This document shows positions 33,662 to 41,521 of a stretch of DNA of 64,000 nt, piece by piece. The notes beneath the pieces are model-generated. The model saw only the letters and a list, made by a program, of their open reading frames with translations, ran no database searches and was not told the DNA's origin. The translations under genes were made by a program, and so were the position numbers. Source of the DNA: Clostridiales bacterium (GTDB lineage: Bacteria > Bacillota > Clostridia > Oscillospirales > Acutalibacteraceae); contig DXXG01000015.1 of the NCBI GenBank assembly GCA_019416455.1, positions 62,001 through 126,000 of the forward strand, in the 5' to 3' direction. Within the stretch, counting starts at the first letter, position 1; each line of letters begins with the position of its first letter.

Positions 33662-33792
33662 TAACTAAGAGGGCGATTTATTCGGGAAAGAAGAAAAGGT
33701 CGAGGGATTTCTTCATGGAAGTGTCACACCTTTTGAGCTTGGGGAATAGAGTGGCGTAAAGGGGGATTCCCCTTTGGCGGGGAGGGAAGAAA

Positions 33793-34029
33793 ATGGAGGA
33801 AGGCGCAAGTCTTGACCGACTGATGCCCGGCAGCCGGGGCCTGGTGGAGGAGATCTCCGCTCAGGGAGCCATGCGCCGCCGGTTGCAGGATCTGGGGTTC
33901 GTCGCTGGGGCTCAGGTGGAATGCCTGGGCAAAAGTCCCTTGGGAGATCCCAGAGCCTATGGTGTTCGAGGGGCGGTGGTGGCTCTTCGCCGGCGGGACG
34001 CCCGTCTGGTAGAGATCCGGCCCCTGTGA
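33793..34029 (+). CDS. feoA: FeoA, ferrous iron uptake accessory protein
   Basis: 78 residues with the SH3-like FeoA fold: MPGSRGLVEEISAQGAMRRRLQDLGFVAGAQVEC and the closing GAVVALRRRDARLVEI. FeoA modulates FeoB. Starts 67 bases before feoB. The 33662-33792 stretch upstream holds no clear sigma-70 promoter. Confidence 0.93.
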   Translation: MEEGASLDRLMPGSRGLVEEISAQGAMRRRLQDLGFVAGAQVECLGKSPLGDPRAYGVRGAVVALRRRDARLVEIRPL

Positions 34030-34096
34030 GAGAGCGTCCGGTGTGGGGAGACCCGGCCGGGCGTTTTTTCTGGAAATCGGGAAGGAGAGTGAGATC

Positions 34097-36121
34097 ATGG
34101 GCAATCCCATGGAACCCGGAGCCAGGACCATTGCTCTGGCAGGGAACCCCAATGTGGGGAAAAGTACCGTGTTCAATGCCCTGACAGGCCTGCGCCAGCA
34201 CACGGGAAACTGGGCGGGCAAGACCGTGACCAACGCCCAAGGCAGGTGCAGGTTCCAGGGGGAGGAGTACCTGCTGATGGATCTGCCGGGATGCGTGTCT
34301 CTGCTGTCCTCCACAGCGGAGGAGCAGGCCGCCCGGGAATTCCTCTGTTCCGGGGAAGCGGACGCTGTCATCGTGGTGTGCGATGCCACCTGTTTGGAGC
34401 GGGGACTTTCCCTGGTGCTTCAAGTGTTGGAGATCACCCCAAAAGCGGTGGTGTGTGTCAACCTGCTGGATGAAGCCAAACGGAAAGACGTTTGGGTGGA
34501 CCTGGAAAAACTGTCCCGGCTGCTGGGTGTTCCGGTGGTGGGTTGTACCGCCCGCAGCGGCAAAGGACTTTCCCAGCTGATGTCAGCCGCCACTCAGGAC
34601 GCACAGGAAAAAGAGCCCCTTTACATACGGTATCCTCATTCGGTGGAGGCTGCCGTGGACCGGCTGCTGCTTTTGGTGAAGCGGTGGAGAGAAGATGTCC
34701 CGGCCCGGTGGCTGTGTCTCCGGCTGTTGGAAGGGGAGCAGACGGTGCCGGAGCAGGAAAAGGGTATCGCTGGGATTCTGGAGGAGCTGTGGCAGGAGCG
34801 GTCTCCTCAGGAGTATTCTGATGCCATTGCCGGGGCTTTGGCAGATCACGCCCGGGACTTGGCAAGGCGAACTGTCACAGGGCTGGAACGGGGGTATAGT
34901 CCCCGGGATAGACGGCTGGACCGACTGTTCACTGGGAAATGGACCGCCTTTCCTGTGATGGCCTTGCTGCTGCTGGGGATCCTGTGGCTGACCATGGTAG
35001 GGGCCAATGTGCCCTCAGACCTTTTGAGTCAAGGTTTTTCCTGGGTAGGGGAACGGCTGAGGGAGCTGTTTGACCTGTGGAGCGTCCCCGATTGGGTGAC
35101 CGGTGTGCTGCTGGATGGAGCCTACACCACTTTGTCCTGGGTGGTGGCGGTGATGCTGCCTCCCATGGCCATCTTTTTCCCCTTGTTTACATTGCTGGAG
35201 GATCTAGGTTATCTGCCCCGGGTGGCCTACAACCTGGACCGGTGTTTCCAAAGCTGCGGAGCCTGCGGAAAGCAAGCCCTCACCACCTGCATGGGGTTTG
35301 GATGCAACGCCGCTGGGGTGGTGGGCTGCCGGATCATCGACTCTCCCCGGGAGCGGCTTATTGCTCTGTTGACCAACAGCTTTACTCCCTGCAACGGACG
35401 GCTGCCTCTGCTCATTACCATGATTGCCTTGTTTTTTGGGGCAGCAGGCGGCGGGGTGAAAGCCTTATTTTTGGCGGGACTGATGGTCCTGTCCTTCGTC
35501 ATGACCCTGACAGCTTCCCGACTCCTTTCCAAAACAATCCTTCGAGGGATGCCTTCCTCCTTTGCCTTAGAGCTTCCCCCTTACCGTCGCCCCCAAGTGG
35601 GGAAGGTGCTGGCCCGGTCGGTGCTGGACCGCACCCTGTACGTGTTGGGGCGGGCGGCGGCAGTGGCGGCTCCCGCGGGAGTGGTCATCTGGTGTCTGGG
35701 AAATGTGACATGGGGGGAGCAAAGTCTTTTGTCCTGGTGCGCCGGCGCTCTGGATCCCTTCGCCCGAGTGTTTGGCCTGGATGGGGTCATCCTTCTGGCG
35801 TTTTTGCTGGCGCTTCCCGCCAATGAATTGGTACTGCCTCTGCTGCTGATGATCTACCTTTCTCAGGGCACGCTGGTGGAAATGAACGACCTTTCCGCCC
35901 TTTTCACGTTATTGTCTGAAAACGGCTGGACTTGGGTCACCGCGTTGTGTGTCATGGTGTTTTCCCTGTTCCACTGGCCTTGCTCCACTACCTGCTGGAC
36001 CATCTGGAAAGAGACCAAAAGCCTGGGATGGACGGTATTCTCCTGTCTGCTGCCTACCGCGTTCGGGCTGACCTTGTGTTTCCTCATCGCTGGGTTGGCC
36101 AGAGTGTTTGGTTGGGGATAA
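34097..36121 (+). CDS. feoB: FeoB, ferrous iron transporter
   Basis: 674 residues from ATG 34097 with AAGGAGAG at 34081-34088. N-terminal G domain: GNPNVGKST, DLPGCVSLL, then the NFeoB helical domain. C-terminal membrane part has paired Gate domains and the motif CMGFGCNAAGVVGCRII, the Cys-bearing pore segment of FeoB. Imports Fe(II) under anaerobic conditions, supplying the FeS and siroheme proteins encoded on the opposite strand. Confidence 0.96.
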   Translation: MGNPMEPGARTIALAGNPNVGKSTVFNALTGLRQHTGNWAGKTVTNAQGRCRFQGEEYLLMDLPGCVSLLSSTAEEQAAREFLCSGEADAVIVVCDATCLERGLSLVLQVLEITPKAVVCVNLLDEAKRKDVWVDLEKLSRLLGVPVVGCTARSGKGLSQLMSAATQDAQEKEPLYIRYPHSVEAAVDRLLLLVKRWREDVPARWLCLRLLEGEQTVPEQEKGIAGILEELWQERSPQEYSDAIAGALADHARDLARRTVTGLERGYSPRDRRLDRLFTGKWTAFPVMALLLLGILWLTMVGANVPSDLLSQGFSWVGERLRELFDLWSVPDWVTGVLLDGAYTTLSWVVAVMLPPMAIFFPLFTLLEDLGYLPRVAYNLDRCFQSCGACGKQALTTCMGFGCNAAGVVGCRIIDSPRERLIALLTNSFTPCNGRLPLLITMIALFFGAAGGGVKALFLAGLMVLSFVMTLTASRLLSKTILRGMPSSFALELPPYRRPQVGKVLARSVLDRTLYVLGRAAAVAAPAGVVIWCLGNVTWGEQSLLSWCAGALDPFARVFGLDGVILLAFLLALPANELVLPLLLMIYLSQGTLVEMNDLSALFTLLSENGWTWVTALCVMVFSLFHWPCSTTCWTIWKETKSLGWTVFSCLLPTAFGLTLCFLIAGLARVFGWG

Positions 36122-36140
36122 CCGGAAATAGTTCCCATGA

Positions 36141-36178
36141 AAAATCGCTGTGCGTAAGCGGACCGCACAGCGATTTTC
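36141..36178. terminator. Bidirectional terminator between feoB and tspO
   Basis: AAAATCGCTGTGCG (36141-36154) / CGCACAGCGATTTT (36164-36177), 14-bp perfect stem with flanking A- and T-runs. Confidence 0.88.
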
Positions 36179-36646
36179 TTATACCGGATTGAGAAGCCAC
36201 ACGCCCGCGTTGAGATACCCCGCGAAAGTCACCCAGACCAAGTAAGGGACCATCAGCCAGCCAGCGGCAGGAGTTTCCTTGAAAAACCGCAGGGTGGTCA
36301 GCAGGATCAGCACCCACAAAGCCAGCAGCCAGAAAAAGGCCAGGGCATAGTTTTGCAGGTTGAAGAACAGCAGCGGCCAGATAAAGTTGAACACCAGCTG
36401 AGTGCCGTACAGAGCCAATGCCCCGTTGCGTCCGGTGCTGTCCCGCATCCACACCAGGTAAGCGGCAATGCCCATCATGGCGAACAAGATGGTCCACACC
36501 ACCGGGAACACCCATCCCGGCGGAGAAAGGGGCGGCTGGTTCAAACTGACATAATGCTCCATGGAGCCTCGGGTCAGCAGCGCGGACAGTCCGCCTGTTC
36601 CTAGGCTGATCAGCAGGCTGACCAAGAGCGGTTTCAACTTGATCAT
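36179..36646 (-). CDS. tspO: TspO/MBR-family membrane protein
   Basis: 155 residues, five hydrophobic helices. Motifs PPLSPPGWVFPVVWTILFAMMG, LFFNLQNYALAF and WVTFAGYLNAGVW (with the conserved NxG) define TspO. Bacterial TspO binds porphyrins and affects tetrapyrrole metabolism; in this window it lies close to the siroheme protein and iron uptake genes, which may be chance. Confidence 0.95.
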   Translation of the reverse strand: MIKLKPLLVSLLISLGTGGLSALLTRGSMEHYVSLNQPPLSPPGWVFPVVWTILFAMMGIAAYLVWMRDSTGRNGALALYGTQLVFNFIWPLLFFNLQNYALAFFWLLALWVLILLTTLRFFKETPAAGWLMVPYLVWVTFAGYLNAGVWLLNPV

Positions 36647-36719
36647 GGAAATCCATCCTTTCAGGCAGGGGCCAAAGTTCTTCCATCCTCAGTATACGCG
36701 GGGAAGGCTCGGAACATGC

Positions 36720-37154
36720 TTACAGATAGGGCTGCACGTCCTGGACCAGATGGGATTCCAGCCAGATGAGCCGTTTAGCGATGTCCTTGGCCTTTTCCTC
36801 CGCCGCCTCGTACTGGTTCAGATAGCGGCTCAGGGACTTGACCCCCATGTTGCAGCCGTCGGTGATCAGGTCCGCCACGGTTTTATCGCTCTGCTCTAAA
36901 GAGAGCATCACGTTTGTTTTCATCCAGGACATGCCTTTGGCCATGGCGCTGGGTTCCTTGCCCTCGTCGCCGTAACGGGCCAGCATGGCGTGGGTCTCAT
37001 CGCCCAGCTTGCCGTGAGCTGACCGGCATTTTTCCAGCGACTCCCGAAGGCTGCTGTCCTTCACCTTGGGCAGCACCTCATCAATGGAGGTCACGCCCAT
37101 CTTGATCCCGGCGTTGCATTCCCGCAGCAGTTTGATGGTATCTTCTTCGATCAT
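36720..37154 (-). CDS. Helical protein of unknown function
   Basis: 144 residues, predicted almost wholly alpha-helical, with four long amphipathic segments, e.g. IKLLRECNAGIKMGVTSIDEVL and SLRESLEKCRSAHGKLGDE. The pattern resembles DUF2383-type four-helix bundles, but it lacks clear di-iron ligands. RBS AAAGGGGGATC. No assigned function. Confidence 0.75.
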   Translation of the reverse strand: MIEEDTIKLLRECNAGIKMGVTSIDEVLPKVKDSSLRESLEKCRSAHGKLGDETHAMLARYGDEGKEPSAMAKGMSWMKTNVMLSLEQSDKTVADLITDGCNMGVKSLSRYLNQYEAAEEKAKDIAKRLIWLESHLVQDVQPYL

Positions 37155-37220
37155 AGCGATCCCCCTTTCAAATCTATTTCACCTCTTAGTGTGTCCCGGC
37201 TCTTTAAAAATACTCTAAAA

Positions 37221-37257
37221 ACAGAAAAGCCCTCCGGTCATCTGCCGGAAGGCTTTC
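37221..37257 (-). terminator. Na/Pi transporter terminator
   Basis: AAAGCCCTCCGG pairs with CCGGAAGGCTTT across TCATCTG with one mismatch/bulge; the minus transcript ends TTTTCTGTTTTT. Confidence 0.8.
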
Positions 37258-37271
37258 AGTGTTTGTTTTCG

Positions 37272-38930
37272 TTACGCTTTCAGAGGAACCGCGTCTTTGG
37301 GACTCAGCTCCTGACCAATGTTCAGGATGTGGTCGCCGATACGCTCGAAGTCGGTGAGCATCTCGGAATAGAGAGTACATGCCTCGTCGGAGCAGCTTCC
37401 TTCCCGCAGACGGATCATCTGGTTCTGACGGAATTCCAAAGTCATGTCGTCGATCTTCTGCTCGAAATCCTCAATGGTTTTCAGAGCGTTTTGGTCCATC
37501 CGGCTCATGTCGCCCAGCGCGCGGATAGCCTCAAGACTGGTTTCCCGCATGGCCTGGATTTCTGTTTTGGCCTGCTGGGAGAAAGAGATATGCTTCTGGT
37601 CCAAGAGCTGGGTGTATTCACAGATATTTACGGCATGGTCGCCGATACGTTCCAGATTGGTGGAGATCTTAAAGAAGGCGCTCACCTGTTCCGAGTCCTC
37701 AGCGTTGGTCTCGAACACGATGATGTGGGAGATATACCGGGAGATCTGCTGGTTCAGATAGTCAATATATTCCTCGGTTTCCTCCACCTGTTCCAAGCGG
37801 GCAGGGGTGCCTTCCATCACAGCCTGAAAGCTCTCGTTCACGTTTTTCAGGACCATTTCCGCCATCCGGGCCAACTCGTGCTGAACACCGTTGAGCACGA
37901 TGGCGGAAGTGCCCACATGATGCTCTGCAGAAAGCTGGTCCACAGGCTTGATATACAGCAGCTGATGCTCGCCGCTCGCATCTTCCTCAGTGGCCTTTTC
38001 AGGCAGGATGAGGGTGGCCAGCTTGGCCAGATAGGAACCAAAGGGCAGCAGCAGCAGAGTGGTCACAACGTTGAACAGGGTGTGCATGTTGGCAATCTGC
38101 GCAGAGGGATTGCTGGGTGCCCAGCTCTCCACCAGAGAAGTGAGAGGCGTGAAAGCACATACCACCGTGAACAAGACTGTACCGATGATGTTGAACATAA
38201 GGTGGATGATGGTGGTGCGCTTGGCGTTGCGGCTTGTCCCGATAGAAGCCAGAACGGCGGTGATGCAGGTGCCGATGTTCTGGCCAAACAGCACGTAAAC
38301 AGCATTGTGGAGACCGATGACTCCGCTAGCTGCCAGTGCCTGCAAGATGCCCACAGAGGCGGAGGAGGACTGGATAATAGCCGTAAAGACAGCGCCCGCC
38401 AGAATGCCCAGCAGAGGATTGCTGAACTTGGTGATGACGTTCACGAACACTTCCGATTCCCGCAAGGGGGTCATGGAAGAGCTCATCATGTCCATACCGA
38501 TGAACAAGATGCCCAGACCGGCAATGATCTGTCCGTAATATCGGACAGAGGCTTTCTTGATGAACACCACCAGAACCACGCCAATAAAGGCGAACAGAGG
38601 GGCGATTTCACCCACATCCAAAGCGATGAGCTGGCCGGTGATAGTAGTGCCAATGTTAGCGCCCATAATGACCCACACAGCCTGCCGCAGGGTCATCATG
38701 CGGGAATTAACGAATCCCACCACCATGACCGTAGTGGCGGAGGAGGACTGCACCACGGCGGTGATGCCCGCGCCCACGAACACACCCAGGATGGGATTGG
38801 ACGTGAGTCGTTCCAAAATACGTTTCATTCGGTTGCCGGCGGCGGCTTCCAAACCGGAACCCATCATCTGCATACCGTACAGGAAGAGTCCCAGGCCGCC
38901 CAGCAGCATCAAAACATTTGCGATCGTCAT
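37272..38930 (-). CDS. Na+/phosphate cotransporter with PhoU domain
   Basis: 552 residues. Two inverted NptA/Na_Pi_cotrans repeats carry the signature QSSSATTVMVVGFVN and QSSSASVGILQAL. The C-terminal ~200 residues form a PhoU-like helical domain (VFETNAEDSEQVSAFFKISTNLERIGDHAVNI). Imports phosphate with sodium. The gene is preceded by a structured leader with a short ORF and an intrinsic terminator, so expression is probably attenuated. Confidence 0.95.
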   Translation of the reverse strand: MTIANVLMLLGGLGLFLYGMQMMGSGLEAAAGNRMKRILERLTSNPILGVFVGAGITAVVQSSSATTVMVVGFVNSRMMTLRQAVWVIMGANIGTTITGQLIALDVGEIAPLFAFIGVVLVVFIKKASVRYYGQIIAGLGILFIGMDMMSSSMTPLRESEVFVNVITKFSNPLLGILAGAVFTAIIQSSSASVGILQALAASGVIGLHNAVYVLFGQNIGTCITAVLASIGTSRNAKRTTIIHLMFNIIGTVLFTVVCAFTPLTSLVESWAPSNPSAQIANMHTLFNVVTTLLLLPFGSYLAKLATLILPEKATEEDASGEHQLLYIKPVDQLSAEHHVGTSAIVLNGVQHELARMAEMVLKNVNESFQAVMEGTPARLEQVEETEEYIDYLNQQISRYISHIIVFETNAEDSEQVSAFFKISTNLERIGDHAVNICEYTQLLDQKHISFSQQAKTEIQAMRETSLEAIRALGDMSRMDQNALKTIEDFEQKIDDMTLEFRQNQMIRLREGSCSDEACTLYSEMLTDFERIGDHILNIGQELSPKDAVPLKA

Positions 38931-38989
38931 ACCTCAATTTCCCCTTCTTTCTAAGAACGTTGGCCGGAAAGGCCTTATATACTGCCGCG

Positions 38990-39045
38990 AAAAAAGAAAA
39001 GCACGACTGGCACCTGCTGTCTAAGACAGCGGCGCTGAGTCGTGC
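38990..39045 (-). terminator. Intrinsic terminator inside the Na/Pi leader
   Basis: Outer stem GCACGACT (39001-39008) / AGTCGTGC (39038-39045) and inner stem GCTGTC (39016-39021) / GACAGC (39025-39030). On the minus transcript it is followed by TTTTCTTTTTT. It lies 60 bases before the Na/Pi start, so it would stop the transcript before the gene. Confidence 0.75.
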
Positions 39046-39055
39046 GACTGTTAAA

Positions 39056-39109
39056 CTAGTTCCGTTTCGAGAACCTGACCGCGGCAGTGCCATTTCCGGC
39101 GAGATCCAT
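39056..39109 (-). CDS. 17-codon leader ORF candidate
   Basis: ATG 39109 to TAG 39056, encoding MDLAGNGTAAVRFSKRN. An AAGGAG ribosome site (39117-39122 complement) is 7 bases before the ATG, and the stop is 11 bases before the terminator stem. No codon run suggests amino-acid sensing. Whether it is translated is unknown. Confidence 0.5.
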   Translation of the reverse strand: MDLAGNGTAAVRFSKRN

Positions 39110-39155
39110 GACCATTCTCCTTGCGTATTTCCGCATTTTTAATACTTACAAAACC

Positions 39156-39184
39156 ATTATACGGGGGACTTTACAAAAGCACAA
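39156..39184 (-). promoter_or_regulatory. Promoter of the Na/Pi leader
   Basis: Minus-strand TATAAT (39156-39161) with TTGTGC (39179-39184) at 17 bp. Transcription from here would give a ~220-nt leader. Confidence 0.6.
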
Positions 39185-39263
39185 GTTATTTTTTCTGGTT
39201 TTTACAAAAATTTAACGCAGAAGTTTTTGGTGTCCGTTTTATAGGACTTGCGGTGAAAATGGC

Positions 39264-40394
39264 TTAAAACAGCCATTCTAAAAGCCCATATTCCAGGAGC
39301 AGGAGGGCTAAAAAGACTAAATTGCTCACAGTGAACCAGATAAAATATTTCCGCTTTTTTTCAGGATATTCCCGGGCCACCTGCTTGTAGGAGATCAGGC
39401 TGGCCATGGAGGCGATCAGTGTTCCCAAGCCGCCGATGTTGCACCCGATCAGAAGGGCGCCCCATTCCTGAGTAAAGCCGGAGAGCAGCAGCGCGGCGGG
39501 CACATTGCTGATAACCTGGCTTGCTGCCACAGCAATGGCGGTCACTCGTCCTTCCAGAGCCGAGACCAGCAGGTCCTGGAACCAGGAGATGGCCGACAGA
39601 TTGCCGATGAATACGAAAAACGCCACAAAGGTGCCTAAAAGAGCGTAGTCCACTGACTTTAACAGCTGTCGGTCCTTGAACAGCAGAAACAGAAATACCA
39701 CAGCGGCAATGGCCAGGGGTGGGATCAGGTCAAAGATTCCCAGCAAACAGAGAACGAACCCCGCGGCACTCCACGCCAGATTGGCAGTGTTTCCCAGCTT
39801 AGCTTTTACAGGGAGCTGGCGGACAGATCGTGACGCGCTGAAAAAGAGCATCACAGCCAGGCATATCCCGGACAGTGCCACATAGGGAAGCATGGTCCCG
39901 CACAGTTCCCAGAAGCTCATGCCCGACTGAGAGTACAGGTATAGATTCTGAGGGTTTCCCATAGGGGTTAGCATGCTGCCCAGGTTGGCGGCCAGCGTCT
40001 GCATGGCTACCATGGGTACCACCAAAGGTTCCCGGCGGGACAGTTTCAACACAGCGATTCCGAAAGGCACGAAGGTGATCAGGGACACGTCGTTGGTGAT
40101 GACCATACTGCACACAAAGGGCAGGAATACCAGCACGGCCAGCATAGTTCTGGTGCCTCGGATCCGTTTCAGCAGGGCAGTGCCCAGAAACTCGAAGAGG
40201 CCTTCTTTTTGGAAGCCTTTCATCACCGCCATAAGGCCGAACAAAAGGGCCAGGGTGTTCCAGTCGATGTAGGAGATATAAGCGGGGCTGGGGGGCACGA
40301 AGAAGGCTGAGATCACCGCTAAAACAATGGCGGCAGTGAGGACCACCTCTCCCTTGGCGAAAGCGGTCGCCTTGCCCAGATATTGACGTATCAC
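39264..40394 (-). CDS. SLC13/ArsB-type anion permease
   Basis: 376 residues, about ten membrane helices; motifs MVITNDVSLITFVPFGIAVL and MLTPMGNPQNLYLYSQSG belong to the CitMHS/ArsB/DASS ion-transporter superfamily. GTG 40394 overlaps the nucleoside hydrolase stop (GTGA), so the two are coupled. The family exports or imports anions such as citrate, dicarboxylates, sulfate or arsenite; the pairing with a nucleoside hydrolase does not settle the substrate. Confidence 0.9.
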   Translation of the reverse strand: MIRQYLGKATAFAKGEVVLTAAIVLAVISAFFVPPSPAYISYIDWNTLALLFGLMAVMKGFQKEGLFEFLGTALLKRIRGTRTMLAVLVFLPFVCSMVITNDVSLITFVPFGIAVLKLSRREPLVVPMVAMQTLAANLGSMLTPMGNPQNLYLYSQSGMSFWELCGTMLPYVALSGICLAVMLFFSASRSVRQLPVKAKLGNTANLAWSAAGFVLCLLGIFDLIPPLAIAAVVFLFLLFKDRQLLKSVDYALLGTFVAFFVFIGNLSAISWFQDLLVSALEGRVTAIAVAASQVISNVPAALLLSGFTQEWGALLIGCNIGGLGTLIASMASLISYKQVAREYPEKKRKYFIWFTVSNLVFLALLLLEYGLLEWLF

Positions 40395-41332
40395 AACTGG
40401 TCGCCTCCCAGCGAAGCCAGTTTCCGGAACAGATCCTCGAACAGCTCGTCCCGGTGAATGTGATACACATACCGCATGGGATGACGGGACTTGTCAAAGC
40501 TGTAATGGTGGTCATACTGGAAAATGGGGCTGGCTTCCAGCCGGTCCTCCATGAAGCCGGGGAGGAGCCACGCCACGGCGGTCACGTCCCAAATGACTCT
40601 GGACCAGCAGGGACCGGCGCCCTCCGCCTTCTGGGATTCCTCCACCAAAGTCACCAGGTAGTCACACAGGGGATTCTTTCCCCAAAGGTATTGGCGAAGT
40701 TCGGGATCACTGACCCGAAAAGCGGACACTACACCCATGCAGGGTAGCTGTACCACAGCAGCGCCGCTGTCGAACAGCACTCGATCCGCGGCCACATCTT
40801 GCAGGGCATTGAACTCCTGATTGTCCGGCCAGTCCCAAGCGTTGCCGCCCAGCCACACCAGAACGATCCGATCAGCAATGGCGGGTTCCAGCAGCAGGGC
40901 GGAAGCCACGTTGGTCAAAGCGCCGATGGCTACCACGTACAGGGGAGACTCCGGGGAATACTCCATAGCCCGGCGGGCAAGGTCCTCCGCCGCGGGGGAA
41001 ATCACCGGGGTGGTCTCGTCGGGAAGGTAGGCTTTGGAGCCCCGGTATACCTGATCCCGGAATAGGGAGCAGCCGGACAGCTCCAGCAGCCGGAGAATCT
41101 CCTGGTAGCTTTTTTCCATGCCGTCCTCTGGACCGGTGGATTTGTCATTGAAAAACGGGGCAGCGTAGATGGCTTTCAAATGGAGTTTGTCCTGAGAGGC
41201 CAGCAGGTAGGAGAGAGCGAACTGATCGTCCACCTCGTTGGCGGTATCTGTATCCAGGACTACGTCCACAGGGCCTTTTGGGGGTTCCAGCCGTCCCAGA
41301 AGGGAGGCCAGGGAAGCTGTATCGTGGGGCAT
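40391..41332 (-). CDS. Nucleoside hydrolase (IU-NH family)
   Basis: 313 residues from ATG 41332. N-terminal Ca2+/active-site motif DTDTANEVDD (Asp27, Asp29, Asp35, Asp36) is diagnostic; the body shows VVAIGALTNVASAL and LVWLGGNAWDW. The enzyme cleaves the N-glycosidic bond of nucleosides to base and ribose. An upstream extension of the frame to 41479 covers the promoter. First gene of a two-gene unit. Confidence 0.93.
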   Translation of the reverse strand: MPHDTASLASLLGRLEPPKGPVDVVLDTDTANEVDDQFALSYLLASQDKLHLKAIYAAPFFNDKSTGPEDGMEKSYQEILRLLELSGCSLFRDQVYRGSKAYLPDETTPVISPAAEDLARRAMEYSPESPLYVVAIGALTNVASALLLEPAIADRIVLVWLGGNAWDWPDNQEFNALQDVAADRVLFDSGAAVVQLPCMGVVSAFRVSDPELRQYLWGKNPLCDYLVTLVEESQKAEGAGPCWSRVIWDVTAVAWLLPGFMEDRLEASPIFQYDHHYSFDKSRHPMRYVYHIHRDELFEDLFRKLASLGGDQL

Positions 41333-41403
41333 GGTGACAAAATCTCCTCTCGAGAAGAACGATGGGAACTTTACTTCGACACCGTTCTCTTTTTTCTGCA
41401 AAC

Positions 41404-41432
41404 ATTGTACCACGCGGGAATGCCCTCGTCTA
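41404..41432 (-). promoter_or_regulatory. Putative promoter of the nucleoside hydrolase unit
   Basis: TACAAT (41404-41409) and TAGACG (41427-41432) at 17 bp on the minus strand. Confidence 0.5.
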
Positions 41433-41451
41433 CTGTTCCGGGAAGTCGGAG

Positions 41452-41495
41452 ACAAAAAAAGACCGGGACCGCTCCTCACGGGGAGGGTCGGTCCC
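41452..41495 (-). terminator. Terminator of the beta-helix protein gene
   Basis: GGGACCG (41465-41471) / CGGTCCC (41489-41495) with an extended inner stem; T-run on the minus transcript at 41452-41460. Confidence 0.85.
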
Positions 41496-41521
41496 AGTCA
41501 GTATGTTTTTAGGAAATCAGA

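Noticed and set aside
37191..38954. 587-residue plus-strand open frame opposite the Na/Pi transporter.
   Set aside because: Mirror frame of a clearly conserved gene, with His/Gln-rich nonsense composition and no start signal.
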